Source: an uncultured Lachnospiraceae bacterium
GTDB lineage: Bacteria; Bacillota; Clostridia; Lachnospirales; Lachnospiraceae
Direction: 5' to 3'
Assembly (NCBI GenBank): GCA_910588285.1
Contig: CAJUQB010000014.1
Location: forward strand, 3,820 to 67,819
DNA: 64,000 nt
Shown: piece after piece, positions 16,153 to 24,926 of the stretch
How the letters are laid out: the number at the start of each line of letters is the position of its first letter
How positions within the stretch are numbered: the first letter of the stretch is position 1
Made by a program: the position numbers and the translations under genes
Notes under the pieces: model-generated
Seen by the model: the letters and a program-made list of their open reading frames with translations, nothing else
The model's database searches: none
Told to the model about the DNA's origin: nothing

Positions 16153-16257
16153 GTGCGGAAATTGAGGAATGCGCATTGTATGTACATTTCCTTCCGGCGA
16201 AAGGATGCGGAAAGGATCCCTTAAGTTCAAAACAAATTTAGAAAAGAGAGTGAAGAA

Positions 16258-17298
16258 ATGATAAAAGCAGGAATTATCGGAGCTACCGGATATGCCGGCG
16301 GGGAGCTGGTGAGGATATTATTGGGACATAAGGATGTGGAGATTCAGTGGTATGGATCCAGGAGCTACATAGACCAGAAGTATGCACAGGTGTATCAGAA
16401 TATGTTCCAGCTGGTGGAGGACAAGTGCCTGGATGATAATATAGAAGCGCTGGCGGATCAGGTGGATGTGATTTTTACGGCTACGCCGCAGGGATTTTTG
16501 GCGGGGGTTTTGACAGAAGATATTTTGAATAAGGTCAAGGTGATTGATCTGAGCGCGGATTACCGCATTAAGGATGTGGCGGTGTATGAAAAATGGTACG
16601 GGATCCCCCATAAAAGTCCCCAGTTTATTTCGGAGGCAGTGTATGGGCTCTGCGAGGAGAACCGGGAAGCGGTGAAGAAGGCCAGACTGGTGGCCAATCC
16701 GGGGTGTTATCCCACCTGCACCTTTTTTAGTATTGCACCTTTGGCCAAAAAGGGATATATTGATATGAGCACATTGATTGTGGATGCCAAGTCCGGCACA
16801 TCAGGGGCAGGGCGGGGAGCCAAGGTGGATAATCTGTACTGTGAGGTCAATGAGAATGTGAAGGCCTACGGGGTGGCCGCCCACCGCCATACACCGGAGA
16901 TTGAGGAGCAGCTGGGGTATGCGGCAGGAGAGCAGGTGGTGCTGAATTTTACCCCCCATTTGATTCCCATGAACCGGGGAATCCTGATTACGGCCTATGC
17001 TGCCGTCAAGGAGGGCGTGACGGAAGAAATGATCCGCAGCGCCTATCAGGAGGCGTATGACAAGGAGCGATTTGTGCGGTTCTTAGAGCCGGGCCTGTGC
17101 CCCCAGACCAAATGGGTGGAGGGCAGCAATTATGTGGATGTGAACGTGGTATATGACAGCCGGACCAACCGGGTGATCATGATGGGAGCCATGGATAATG
17201 TGGTGAAGGGTGCCGCAGGGCAGGCAGTGCAGAATATGAACCTGATGTTCGGGCTGCCGGAGGAGACAGGGCTTATGCTGGTTCCCATGTTCCCTTAA
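16258..17298 (+). CDS. argC: N-acetyl-gamma-glutamyl-phosphate reductase
   Basis: 346 aa, full length. N-terminal Rossmann motif GATGYAGGELVRIL and the catalytic cysteine in ANPGCYPT (Cys150), with KSGTSGAGRGAK and the HRHTPEIEEQL block, identify ArgC. It reduces N-acetylglutamyl phosphate to the semialdehyde with NADPH in the cytoplasm, the third step of ornithine synthesis. AAAAGAGAG stands before the ATG. First gene of the argC-GNAT-argJ-argB-argD run, which begins at the promoter at 16118. Confidence 0.97.
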   Translation: MIKAGIIGATGYAGGELVRILLGHKDVEIQWYGSRSYIDQKYAQVYQNMFQLVEDKCLDDNIEALADQVDVIFTATPQGFLAGVLTEDILNKVKVIDLSADYRIKDVAVYEKWYGIPHKSPQFISEAVYGLCEENREAVKKARLVANPGCYPTCTFFSIAPLAKKGYIDMSTLIVDAKSGTSGAGRGAKVDNLYCEVNENVKAYGVAAHRHTPEIEEQLGYAAGEQVVLNFTPHLIPMNRGILITAYAAVKEGVTEEMIRSAYQEAYDKERFVRFLEPGLCPQTKWVEGSNYVDVNVVYDSRTNRVIMMGAMDNVVKGAAGQAVQNMNLMFGLPEETGLMLVPMFP

Positions 17299-17341
17299 GG
17301 GCTGTCAGGTTTTGATTTTCGGCTTGCAAGGATAGGAGACA

Positions 17342-17809
17342 ATGATGACAGAAGAGAGTAAGATTCAGATTCGCCCAATGGCTTTGGAGGACTATGATCA
17401 GGTGTATCGGCTGTGGAAGACGATCCGGGGATTTGCCATCCGAAGCGTGGATGATTCCAGGGAGGGGATTGAGCGGTTTTTGAGGCGCAACCCCACCACC
17501 AGTATTGTGGCAGTGTATCAGGAGGAGGTTGTGGGGGCCATTCTCTGCGGCCATGACGGCAGGCGCGGATGCTTCTACCATGTGTGTGTAAAGGAGGAGC
17601 ACCGGCAGAACGGGATTGGGAAGCGGATGGCTGTGGCAGCTATGGAGGCCCTGCGGGCAGAGCATATTTCCAAGGTGAATTTGATTGCCTTTCGCACCAA
17701 TGAGGTGGGGAATCAATTTTGGAAAAGGGTCGGGTGGACCTTTCGGGAGGATTTGAATTATTATGACTTTACACTGAATGAGGAGAATCTGATTTATTTC
17801 AATCAATGA
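17342..17809 (+). CDS. GNAT family N-acetyltransferase
   Basis: 155 aa with the GNAT fold: N-terminal IQIRPMALEDYDQVYRLW, the acetyl-CoA pyrophosphate loop VKEEHRQNGIGKRMA (Q/RxxGxG/A) at about residues 80-95, and a C-terminal FWKRVGWTFREDLNYY. TAGGAGAC precedes tandem ATGs at 17342 and 17345. It sits between argC and argJ with short spacers, so it is co-transcribed with arginine genes. Position might suggest N-acetylglutamate synthase activity, but it lacks the amino-acid-kinase domain of ArgA and ArgJ can make N-acetylglutamate itself; it looks closer to the YpeA-like general acetyltransferases. Substrate unknown. Confidence 0.85.
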   Translation: MMTEESKIQIRPMALEDYDQVYRLWKTIRGFAIRSVDDSREGIERFLRRNPTTSIVAVYQEEVVGAILCGHDGRRGCFYHVCVKEEHRQNGIGKRMAVAAMEALRAEHISKVNLIAFRTNEVGNQFWKRVGWTFREDLNYYDFTLNEENLIYFNQ

Positions 17810-17886
17810 GGGCAGGCGCATATTACTCCATTATGAATGCAATGATGTACGAGGAAACGGTTTATAAGCGATGAAAGGATAAGGAC

Positions 17887-19122
17887 ATGGATAAGAGCAT
17901 GGAATATAGAGAGGGCGGCGTGACCGCAGCAAAGGGATTTCGGGCTGCGTCCTGTGAGGCGGGGATTAAGTATCAGGGGCGGAAGGATATGGCTATGATT
18001 GTCAGTGACAGTCCGGCAGTGTGCGCCGGGACATTTACGACGAATGTTGTGAAGGCAGCGCCGGTGCAGTGGGACAAGAAACTGGTGGAGAGCCAGGAGT
18101 GCGCCAGGGCAGTGGTGGTGAATGCAGGAATTGCCAATGCCTGTACCGGAGCGGAGGGCATGGCTTACTGTGCGCAGACAGCAAAAAAGGTGGAGGAGGT
18201 GCTGGGGATTCCCAGGGATCAAGTGCTGGTGGCTTCCACCGGGGTGATTGGGATGCAGCTTCCCATACAGCGGCTGGAGGCAGGGATTGAGAAAATGAGC
18301 AATAGCCTGTCCGATACCATGAGCAGCGGCCATGAGGCAGCCTGTGCCATAATGACTACAGATACCAGGGAGAAGGAGGCGGCAGTGTCCTTTGAGGTGG
18401 GAGGCGTGACGGTGACTCTGGGAGGCATGTGCAAGGGCTCCGGAATGATCCATCCCAATATGTGCACCATGCTGGCATTTTTGACGACAGACCTGGCCAT
18501 TTCCAAGGAGCTCCTGGTGGAGGCCCTCCGGGAGGACATCAAGGATACCTACAATATGATTTCCGTGGATGGAGACACCTCCACCAATGATACGGTGCTG
18601 CTTCTGGCCAACGGACAGGCGGGAAATCCGGTGATTACCGAGAAAAATGAGGAGTATGCTGCCTTTACCAGGGCGCTGCGCATGGTAAATGAGACCTTGG
18701 CCAAGAAAATGGCCGGAGACGGCGAGGGAGCTACGGCCCTCTTTGAGACAAGGGTGATCCATGCAGATACTGTGGCCAACGCCAAGGTACTGGCCAAATC
18801 AGTGATTACCTCCTCCCTGACCAAGGCGGCCATTTATGGCCATGATGCCAACTGGGGACGGATCTTATGTGCACTTGGGTATTCCGGCGTATCGTTTGAT
18901 CCGGAAAAAATTGAACTGTATTTCCAGAGCCGTTCCGGCCGGATCCTGATCTATCAGGATGGCGTGGCCGTAGATTACAGCGAGGAGGAGGCCAGCAGGA
19001 TCCTCTCAGACCCGGAAGTGACGGTGCTGGTGGATATGAAATGCGGCCAGGCCGAGGCTGCAGCCTGGGGCTGTGACCTGACCTACGACTATGTGAAGAT
19101 CAATGCGGATTACCGCTCCTAG
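17887..19122 (+). CDS. argJ: bifunctional glutamate N-acetyltransferase / ornithine acetyltransferase
   Basis: 411 aa. ArgJ recycles the acetyl group from N-acetylornithine onto glutamate and, in bifunctional forms, also uses acetyl-CoA. The self-cleavage site is seen as PNMCTMLAF, with Thr194 the nucleophile of the beta chain after processing; the common form is ATMLAF, so Cys replaces Ala before the Thr. Other signatures: KGSGMIHPN and GHDANWGRI. AAAGGATAAGGAC precedes the ATG. It works with argC, argB and argD around it to make ornithine by the cyclic route. Confidence 0.96.
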   Translation: MDKSMEYREGGVTAAKGFRAASCEAGIKYQGRKDMAMIVSDSPAVCAGTFTTNVVKAAPVQWDKKLVESQECARAVVVNAGIANACTGAEGMAYCAQTAKKVEEVLGIPRDQVLVASTGVIGMQLPIQRLEAGIEKMSNSLSDTMSSGHEAACAIMTTDTREKEAAVSFEVGGVTVTLGGMCKGSGMIHPNMCTMLAFLTTDLAISKELLVEALREDIKDTYNMISVDGDTSTNDTVLLLANGQAGNPVITEKNEEYAAFTRALRMVNETLAKKMAGDGEGATALFETRVIHADTVANAKVLAKSVITSSLTKAAIYGHDANWGRILCALGYSGVSFDPEKIELYFQSRSGRILIYQDGVAVDYSEEEASRILSDPEVTVLVDMKCGQAEAAAWGCDLTYDYVKINADYRS

Positions 19123-19167
19123 TATAATATATTATCATTAGCACAATTTTCAGGAGGACAGGATAAG

Positions 19168-20073
19168 ATGGAAGAAAAGCATATGGACCAGGTGCTGGCA
19201 AAAGCGGAGGTGCTGATTGAGGCCCTTCCCTATATCCAGCGCTTTAACCGGAAAATTATCGTAGTAAAATACGGCGGCAGTGCCATGGTGGACGAGGAGC
19301 TGAAGCGCCACGTCATTCAGGATGTGACCCTTCTGAAGCTGGTGGGGTTTAAGCCCATCATCGTCCACGGCGGCGGCAAGGAGATCAGCAAATGGGTGGA
19401 AAAGTCCGGCAAGGAGCCGGAATTTGTCAATGGCCTGCGGAAAACAGATGCCGACACCATGGAGATTGCGGAGATGGTGCTGGGGCGTGTCAATAAGTCC
19501 CTGGTACAAATGGTGCAGGAGCTGGGGGTTCTGGCTGTGGGCATCAGCGGCAAGGACGGGGGCCTTCTGAAGGTAGACAAGAAATATTCCGACGGCCAGG
19601 ACATCGGCTATGTGGGGGAGATCAAGGAGGTAAATCCCAAGATCCTCTATGACCTGCTGGAGAAGGATTTCCTGCCCATTGTGTGCCCGGTGGGACTGGA
19701 CGACAATTTTGATACCTACAATATCAATGCGGACGATGCGGCCTGCGCCATTGCCCGGGCCGTCCATGCGGAAAAGCTTGCCTTCCTCACGGACATTGAG
19801 GGAGTGTACCAGGACCCGTCGGACCCCAAAACCTTGATTTCAGAGCTGACGGTGTCTGCAGCTCAGAAGCTGATCGGGGAGGGATACATTGGCGGCGGGA
19901 TGCTGCCCAAGCTGAACAACTGCATTGAGGCCATTGAAAACGGCGTGTCCAGAGTACATATCCTGGACGGGAGGATTGCCCATTGCCTATTGCTTGAGAT
20001 CTTTACCAACAAGGGAATCGGAACAGCTATTCTGGGAGACGGGGAGCAGCGGTTTTATCAGGAACAGGAATAA
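19168..20073 (+). CDS. argB: acetylglutamate kinase
   Basis: 301 aa, amino-acid-kinase fold: phosphate-binding KYGGSAM near residue 34, IIVHGGGKEISKW, and DDAACAIARAVHAEKLAFLTDIEGVY. AGGAGGA lies 9 bases before ATG 19168. It phosphorylates N-acetylglutamate, usually the arginine-feedback point in cyclic pathways. The N-terminal extension of about 25 residues before the kinase core (MDQVLAKAEVLIEALPYIQRF) is the helix that mediates hexamer formation and arginine sensitivity in feedback-inhibited NAGKs, so inhibition by arginine is likely here. Confidence 0.97.
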   Translation: MEEKHMDQVLAKAEVLIEALPYIQRFNRKIIVVKYGGSAMVDEELKRHVIQDVTLLKLVGFKPIIVHGGGKEISKWVEKSGKEPEFVNGLRKTDADTMEIAEMVLGRVNKSLVQMVQELGVLAVGISGKDGGLLKVDKKYSDGQDIGYVGEIKEVNPKILYDLLEKDFLPIVCPVGLDDNFDTYNINADDAACAIARAVHAEKLAFLTDIEGVYQDPSDPKTLISELTVSAAQKLIGEGYIGGGMLPKLNNCIEAIENGVSRVHILDGRIAHCLLLEIFTNKGIGTAILGDGEQRFYQEQE

Positions 20074-20088
20074 GAAAAGGGAGTAAAC

Positions 20089-21282
20089 ATGGAAAAACAA
20101 AATTTGATGGATCGTGCCAAGCAGCATCTTCTCCATACCTATAACCGGTATCCCATTGTGCTGGAGCGGGGAGAGGGTGTGTATCTGTACGATGTGGAAG
20201 GAAATAAATACCTTGATTTTGCGGCGGGGATTGCAGTGCAGTCCCTAGGCTATGGCAACCGGGAGCTGAATGAGGCAGTGAAGAAGCAGGTGGATACGCT
20301 GACCCACACCTCCAACCTGTTTTACAATGAGCCCATTGCCCGGGCGGCGGAGCGGGCAGTGAAGGCTGCTGGCATGGAGCGTGTATTTTTTACCAACAGC
20401 GGAACCGAGGCGATAGAGGGAGCCATCAAGGCAGCCAAAAAATACGCTTACACCCGGGACGGACACAGCGGCCATGAAATAATTGCCATGGAGCAATCCT
20501 TTCATGGGAGAAGCCTGGGTGCTCTGTCCGTGACAGGAAACGTCCGCTACCAGGAGCCCTTTGGGCCGCTGCTGCCGGGCGTACGGTTTGCCCGATTCAA
20601 TGACCTGGATTCCGTGAAGGAGCAGATCAATGAAAAAACATGTGCCATCCTGCTGGAAACGGTGCAGGGGGAGGGGGGCATCTACCCTGCCAAGACAGAG
20701 TTTCTGGAGGGAATCCGCAGGCTCTGCGATGCCCATGACATCCTGCTGATCCTGGATGAGATCCAGTGCGGCATGGGGCGTACCGGCGCCATGTTTGCCT
20801 GGCAGCATTATGGGGTGAAGCCGGATATTATGGCCTGCGCCAAGGCCATTGGCTGCGGTGTGCCGGTGGGGGCCTTTTTCCTGACAGAGCAGGTGGCCCA
20901 AAAATCCTTAGCGCCGGGGGACCATGGCACTACCTATGGAGGCAACCCCCTGGTGGGCGCAGCAGTGGACAAGGTATTTGAGATCTTTGAGCGGGAGGAT
21001 ATTCCCGGCCATGCCCAAAGGATGGGCGAATACCTGGAGCAGAAGCTGGAGGAGCTGGTCAGAGAATTTGCATGTATTAAGGTGCGCCGCGGCATGGGCC
21101 TGATGCAGGGGCTTGTGCTGGAGGTGCCGGTGGGTCAGGTGGTAAAGCTCTGCCAGGAGGAAGGCCTGATTGTGATTACTGCCGGAGGTAATGTGCTGCG
21201 GATGGTGCCGCCTTTGGTGATTGAAAAGGAGCACATTGATGAGATGGCAGAAAAGCTCCGGAAGGCATTGCAGCAGATGTAG
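20089..21282 (+). CDS. argD: acetylornithine aminotransferase
   Basis: 397 aa class-III PLP aminotransferase. Motifs: TNSGTEAIEGAIKAAKKY, the SFHGRSLGALSVTG block, LLILDEIQCGMGRTG, and the PLP lysine in ACAKAIGCGVPVGAF (Lys252). It starts 15 bases after argB with AAAAGGGAG upstream. It converts N-acetylglutamate semialdehyde to N-acetylornithine with glutamate as donor; such enzymes may also serve lysine synthesis. Last gene of the arg run; no obvious terminator separates it from the next small gene. Confidence 0.96.
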   Translation: MEKQNLMDRAKQHLLHTYNRYPIVLERGEGVYLYDVEGNKYLDFAAGIAVQSLGYGNRELNEAVKKQVDTLTHTSNLFYNEPIARAAERAVKAAGMERVFFTNSGTEAIEGAIKAAKKYAYTRDGHSGHEIIAMEQSFHGRSLGALSVTGNVRYQEPFGPLLPGVRFARFNDLDSVKEQINEKTCAILLETVQGEGGIYPAKTEFLEGIRRLCDAHDILLILDEIQCGMGRTGAMFAWQHYGVKPDIMACAKAIGCGVPVGAFFLTEQVAQKSLAPGDHGTTYGGNPLVGAAVDKVFEIFEREDIPGHAQRMGEYLEQKLEELVREFACIKVRRGMGLMQGLVLEVPVGQVVKLCQEEGLIVITAGGNVLRMVPPLVIEKEHIDEMAEKLRKALQQM

Positions 21283-21353
21283 GATGTTTTCCTCATTGCC
21301 GGCAGGAATAAAATTCCGATTATGGGAAATCCTTATATCAGGAGGGATTGCAT

Positions 21354-21785
21354 ATGATTGGAATTTTTATTGCGCTGCTTTCCGGCGCACTGATGAGCGT
21401 ACAGGGGGTATTCAATACCCAGGTGACCAAGGGAACCAGCATGTGGGTGTCCAACAGCTGGGTACAGTTTTCCGCCTTTGTGATCTGCATTGTGGCCTGG
21501 TTTTTCAGTGATCGGAAAAGCTTTGGCTCCATTTTGCAGGTGGAACCGAAATATATGCTGTTCGGTGGCGTGATCGGAGCATTTATCACATATACTGTCA
21601 TAAAGAGTATGGATCTACTGGGGCCGGCCCAGGCAGTCATGCTGATTGTGGTGGCTCAGCTTCTGCTGGCTTATCTGATTGAGGTCTTTGGGCTCTTTGG
21701 CGTGGAGAAGGTGAGCTTTGAGTGGCGCCGACTGTTGGGAATGGCTGTCTGCATCGGCGGAATTGTGCTGTTTAAGTGGGAATGA
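21354..21785 (+). CDS. DMT-type small membrane transporter (DUF606/YdcZ family)
   Basis: 143 aa from ATG 21354, 7 bases after AGGAGGG; a TTG six bases upstream is too close to the ribosome site. The protein is about five hydrophobic helices starting MIGIFIALLSGALMSVQGVFNTQV, the characteristic half-size EamA/DUF606 sequence. These proteins are thought to be drug/metabolite-type carriers, but no substrate is established for this family. It lies about 70 bases downstream of argD on the same strand, so it could be read with the arginine genes, though no link to arginine can be claimed. Confidence 0.87.
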   Translation: MIGIFIALLSGALMSVQGVFNTQVTKGTSMWVSNSWVQFSAFVICIVAWFFSDRKSFGSILQVEPKYMLFGGVIGAFITYTVIKSMDLLGPAQAVMLIVVAQLLLAYLIEVFGLFGVEKVSFEWRRLLGMAVCIGGIVLFKWE

Positions 21786-21890
21786 AAAATTTCCGAAATA
21801 CTCTTGTAAAATTTGGCAATTTTAGATACAATAGGTGCAGACACAGGAAAGACGTTTCAGCAGGGGTTCTGTTCCGGAGAGGAGCAGGAC

Positions 21891-22715
21891 ATGAAAAGAG
21901 AAGAAACAAATCATTGGAACAGATTCGGGATAACAGGGAAAGCAGGGATAGGCTGTCTCGTGACAGCCTGCTGTTTTATGCTGTTTTGCGGCTGTGGAGC
22001 CGGGCAGCCTGCATTTATCCTGGAGGAGGAAGCCGGTACAGGCCAGGCAGAGCATACGGAGCTGTCCGAGGAAGCCGGGGACGGTGACAGGCAGGAATCC
22101 GGAGCCGGCAGTACAGGCACAGGGCCGGTAGGAGCTGGCAGGTCAGGAACAGAGGAATCCGGAGCCGGCAGTACAGGCGCAGATTCGGTAGGAGCCGGCA
22201 GGTCAGGAACAGAGGAATCCGGAGCCGGCAGTACAGGCGCAGGTCCGATAGGAGCCGGCAGGTCAGGAACAGAGGCAACCGGAGACGGCCTGCAGCAGGA
22301 GCTGATTTATGTGCAGGTATCCGGCGCAGTGGTGAAACCGGGGGTCTACCAGGTGCCTGCAGGCAGCCGGGTATTTGTGGCAGTGGAGCTGGCCGGCGGC
22401 CTTACCCCGGAGGCAGATGAGGGCAGTCTGAACCAGGCACAGGCCTTAAGCGACGGGCAGCAGGTCTATGTATACGCGCTGGGAGAAGAGTATGACAGGC
22501 CGGGGGATGTCCAGGCAGCCGACGGGCGGGTGAACCTAAATACCGCCACAGCGGAGGAGCTGATGAGCCTGCCGGGAATCGGCCAGGCCAAGGCGGACAG
22601 TATCATTTCCTATCGGGAGAGCAGCGGCGGCTTTCAGGCGATCGAGGATCTGATGAAGATAGAAGGGATCAAGGAAGGGGTCTTTTCCAAAATAAAAGAC
22701 CGCATCAGAATATAA
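21891..22715 (+). CDS. comEA: ComEA-type competence DNA-binding protein (SLBB + helix-hairpin-helix)
   Basis: 274 aa from ATG 21891 (GGAGAGGAG upstream); the frame is open to 21813 without a ribosome site. A hydrophobic N-terminal segment (about 17-36) ending FCGC anchors it, perhaps as a lipoprotein with a poor lipobox. Then three 20-residue Gly/Ser/Thr repeats (22098-22277), an SLBB domain (LIYVQVSGAVVKPGVYQV) and a C-terminal (HhH)2 DNA-binding domain (VNLNTATAEELMSLPGIG...IEGIKEGVFSKIKDRI). ComEA binds double-stranded DNA outside the membrane and hands it to ComEC. ComEC lies at 25917, separated by three unrelated genes. Confidence 0.93.
   Translation: MKREETNHWNRFGITGKAGIGCLVTACCFMLFCGCGAGQPAFILEEEAGTGQAEHTELSEEAGDGDRQESGAGSTGTGPVGAGRSGTEESGAGSTGADSVGAGRSGTEESGAGSTGAGPIGAGRSGTEATGDGLQQELIYVQVSGAVVKPGVYQVPAGSRVFVAVELAGGLTPEADEGSLNQAQALSDGQQVYVYALGEEYDRPGDVQAADGRVNLNTATAEELMSLPGIGQAKADSIISYRESSGGFQAIEDLMKIEGIKEGVFSKIKDRIRI
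22098..22277 (+). repeat. three 60-base tandem repeats within comEA
   Basis: Period exactly 60 (units 22098-22157, 22158-22217, 22218-22277), near identical and encoding SGAGSTG...GAGRSGTEE-type 20-residue units. They form a flexible spacer between membrane anchor and DNA-binding domains. A minisatellite likely to vary in copy number. Confidence 0.95.
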
Positions 22716-22786
22716 TAACTAGTTGAGGTTTAAGTCCCATGGGGGATACCTCTATGTCCGGGGTTCCGGGCAAAAAGGAGGAGAAC

Positions 22787-23476
22787 ATGGCAAAAAAGGT
22801 TCTTGTGGTTGACGATGAAAAATTAATCGTAAAGGGAATCCGATTCAGTCTGGAGCAGGACGGCATGGAGGTAGACTGTGCCTATGACGGCGAGGAAGCG
22901 CTGCGCCTGGCAAAGGAGAGTTCCTACGATATGATTTTGCTGGACATTATGCTGCCGAAAATGGACGGCTTTGAGGTGTGCCAGCAGATTCGTGAATTTT
23001 CCCAGGTTCCCATTGTGATGCTGACGGCCAAGGGAGATGATATGGATAAGATTCTGGGATTGGAATACGGCGCGGATGATTACATAACCAAGCCCTTCAA
23101 TATCCTGGAGGTAAAGGCGCGGATCAAGGCCATTATGCGGCGTACCGCCCAGAGCCAGCCCAAGGAGCCGGAGAGCACCCTGCTCAAGGAGGGGGATCTG
23201 AAGCTGGATCATGAGAACCGCAGGCTGTATGTTTTGGAGAAGGAGGTCAATCTGACCGCCAAGGAATTTGACCTGCTGGAGCTGCTGGTGACCAATCCCA
23301 GCAAGGTATACAGCAGGGAGAACCTTTTGAAGCTGATCTGGGGCTACGAGTATCCGGGGGATGTGCGGACTGTGGATGTGCATGTGCGCCGTCTCCGTGA
23401 GAAGATTGAGGCCAATCCCAGTGAACCAAAGTACGTACATACCAAATGGGGTGTGGGGTACTACTATCAGAGCTGA
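22787..23476 (+). CDS. OmpR/PhoB family response regulator (WalR/PhoP-like)
   Basis: 229 aa from ATG 22787, with AAGGAGGAG upstream. Receiver domain with phospho-acceptor Asp53 (ILLDIMLPKMDGFEV), Thr (VMLTAKGDD) and Lys (YITKPFN); winged-helix effector domain at the C-terminus (LTAKEFDLLELLVTNPSKVYSRENLL...VDVHVRRLREKIE). It is followed after 14 bases by its histidine kinase and then a GerMN lipoprotein, an arrangement recalling WalRK plus accessory protein. The target genes are unknown; cell-wall or sporulation control is an inference from resemblance. Confidence 0.92.
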   Translation: MAKKVLVVDDEKLIVKGIRFSLEQDGMEVDCAYDGEEALRLAKESSYDMILLDIMLPKMDGFEVCQQIREFSQVPIVMLTAKGDDMDKILGLEYGADDYITKPFNILEVKARIKAIMRRTAQSQPKEPESTLLKEGDLKLDHENRRLYVLEKEVNLTAKEFDLLELLVTNPSKVYSRENLLKLIWGYEYPGDVRTVDVHVRRLREKIEANPSEPKYVHTKWGVGYYYQS

Positions 23477-23490
23477 CAAAGGTGTGGAAC

Positions 23491-24909
23491 ATGAAGCGAT
23501 TGAAATTTTTGAAAAGTCTGAAATTTCGTTTATTTCTTTTATTACTTGCATTTGGAATCCTCCCCAATATTGTGCTTCGGGCGGGGCTGCTGAAGAGCTA
23601 TGAGAACCGTGCAGTTGCCAACCGGAGCATTGATATCTTAAGTCAGGCCAAGATCCTTGGAACCCAGATTGTAAATAATGATTATCTGAACCAGACGGAT
23701 TCGGAGATTATAGGCGCCCAGCTGGAGCAGCTTTCCAGCATTTATGACGGGCGCGTATTGGTGGTGAATTCCGGCTTCCAGATCGTGAAGGATACATATA
23801 ATTTGGATACCGGCAGGACCATTATTTCCGAGGAGGTGGTGAAGAGCTTCAAGGGAGAGGAGATTTCCAAGCACGATTTTCGGAACCGCTATATTGAGAT
23901 GACCATCCCCCTGACAGACAATAAGACCAAGGCGATTTTGGGGGTCATGCTGGTCTCTGTGTCCACGGACAGCATTGTTGACAACAGTGAATATTTGGCC
24001 GGGAATGCCCTGGTGATTGAGATTGCCAACGGTATTTTGGTGGCCGCTCTGGCAGTGCTGTGCTCCATCCTTCTGGTGGGGCCCTTTGGGCGCATGACAA
24101 AATCCATTGACGAGATCCAGTCCAGTGAGCGGGAGGAGGCTCTTTCTATCTCTGATTATGCGGAGACAGAGTCAATCTCCCATGCCTTTAACCAGATGAT
24201 CAAGCGGATGCGGGTCATTGACCAGTCCCGGCAGGAATTTGTGTCCAATGTATCCCATGAGCTGAAAACGCCGCTGACATCCATGAAGGTGCTGGCAGAT
24301 TCCCTGCTGGGACAGGAGGAGGTTCCGGCAGAGCTCTATAAGGAATTTATGACAGATATTGCAGAGGAAATTGAGCGGGAGAATAAGATCATCAATGACC
24401 TGCTTTCTCTGGTGAAGATGGATAAATCCTCCGGCGACCTGAATGTGGAGCCCGTGAATATCAATGAGCTGCTGGAGCTGATTCTTAGGCGTTTAAAGCC
24501 CATTGCAGAAAAGAAGGATGTGGAGCTGGTGCTGGAGAGCTTCCGGCCGGTGACGGCTGAGATTGACGAGGTGAAGCTGACCCTGGCCCTGACCAACCTG
24601 GTGGAGAATGCAATTAAGTATAACAAGGAAAGCGGCTGGGTGCATGTATCCCTCAATGCGGATCACAAATATTTCTTTGTGCGGGTGGAGGATTCCGGGA
24701 TCGGAATTCCGGAGGATTCCCTGGAACATATTTATGAGCGTTTTTACCGGGTGGATAAGTCCCATTCCAGAGAGATCGGAGGAACCGGACTGGGACTGGC
24801 CATCACCAGGAGCGCGATTCTGATGCATCGGGGCGCCATTAAGGTGCACAGCCGTGAAGGCGACGGGACGATTTTCACAGTCCGTATTCCGCTGAATTAT
24901 ATGGCATAG
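23491..24909 (+). CDS. sensor histidine kinase
   Basis: 472 aa. ATG 23491 is preferred: upstream codons in the open frame overlap the response regulator, and this start gives a basic N-terminus and transmembrane helix (about 8-28). An extracytoplasmic sensor loop (about 30-180), a second helix (about 182-208), HAMP, HisKA with His256 (FVSNVSHELKTPL), and HATPase motifs N (NLVENAIKYN), G1 (VEDSGIGIP) and G2 (GGTGLGLAI). It should phosphorylate the adjacent regulator. The signal is not evident from the sequence. Confidence 0.93.
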   Translation: MKRLKFLKSLKFRLFLLLLAFGILPNIVLRAGLLKSYENRAVANRSIDILSQAKILGTQIVNNDYLNQTDSEIIGAQLEQLSSIYDGRVLVVNSGFQIVKDTYNLDTGRTIISEEVVKSFKGEEISKHDFRNRYIEMTIPLTDNKTKAILGVMLVSVSTDSIVDNSEYLAGNALVIEIANGILVAALAVLCSILLVGPFGRMTKSIDEIQSSEREEALSISDYAETESISHAFNQMIKRMRVIDQSRQEFVSNVSHELKTPLTSMKVLADSLLGQEEVPAELYKEFMTDIAEEIERENKIINDLLSLVKMDKSSGDLNVEPVNINELLELILRRLKPIAEKKDVELVLESFRPVTAEIDEVKLTLALTNLVENAIKYNKESGWVHVSLNADHKYFFVRVEDSGIGIPEDSLEHIYERFYRVDKSHSREIGGTGLGLAITRSAILMHRGAIKVHSREGDGTIFTVRIPLNYMA

Positions 24910-24926
24910 GAGGAGAACATGAAAAC

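Larger units (their letters stand above)
15887..16257. other. divergent control region argG / argC
   Basis: A very AT-rich 371-base stretch without a gene. It carries one good promoter in each direction (15945-15973 minus, 16118-16146 plus) and several A/T palindromes such as ATATGCATAAATAT (16004-16017) and TATGCATATATAT (16043-16055), which may be arginine repressor sites. Confidence 0.6.

Noticed and set aside
22098..22277. Regular 60-base repeats as a possible CRISPR array
   Set aside because: Repeats are contiguous without unique spacers and are translated in frame within comEA.
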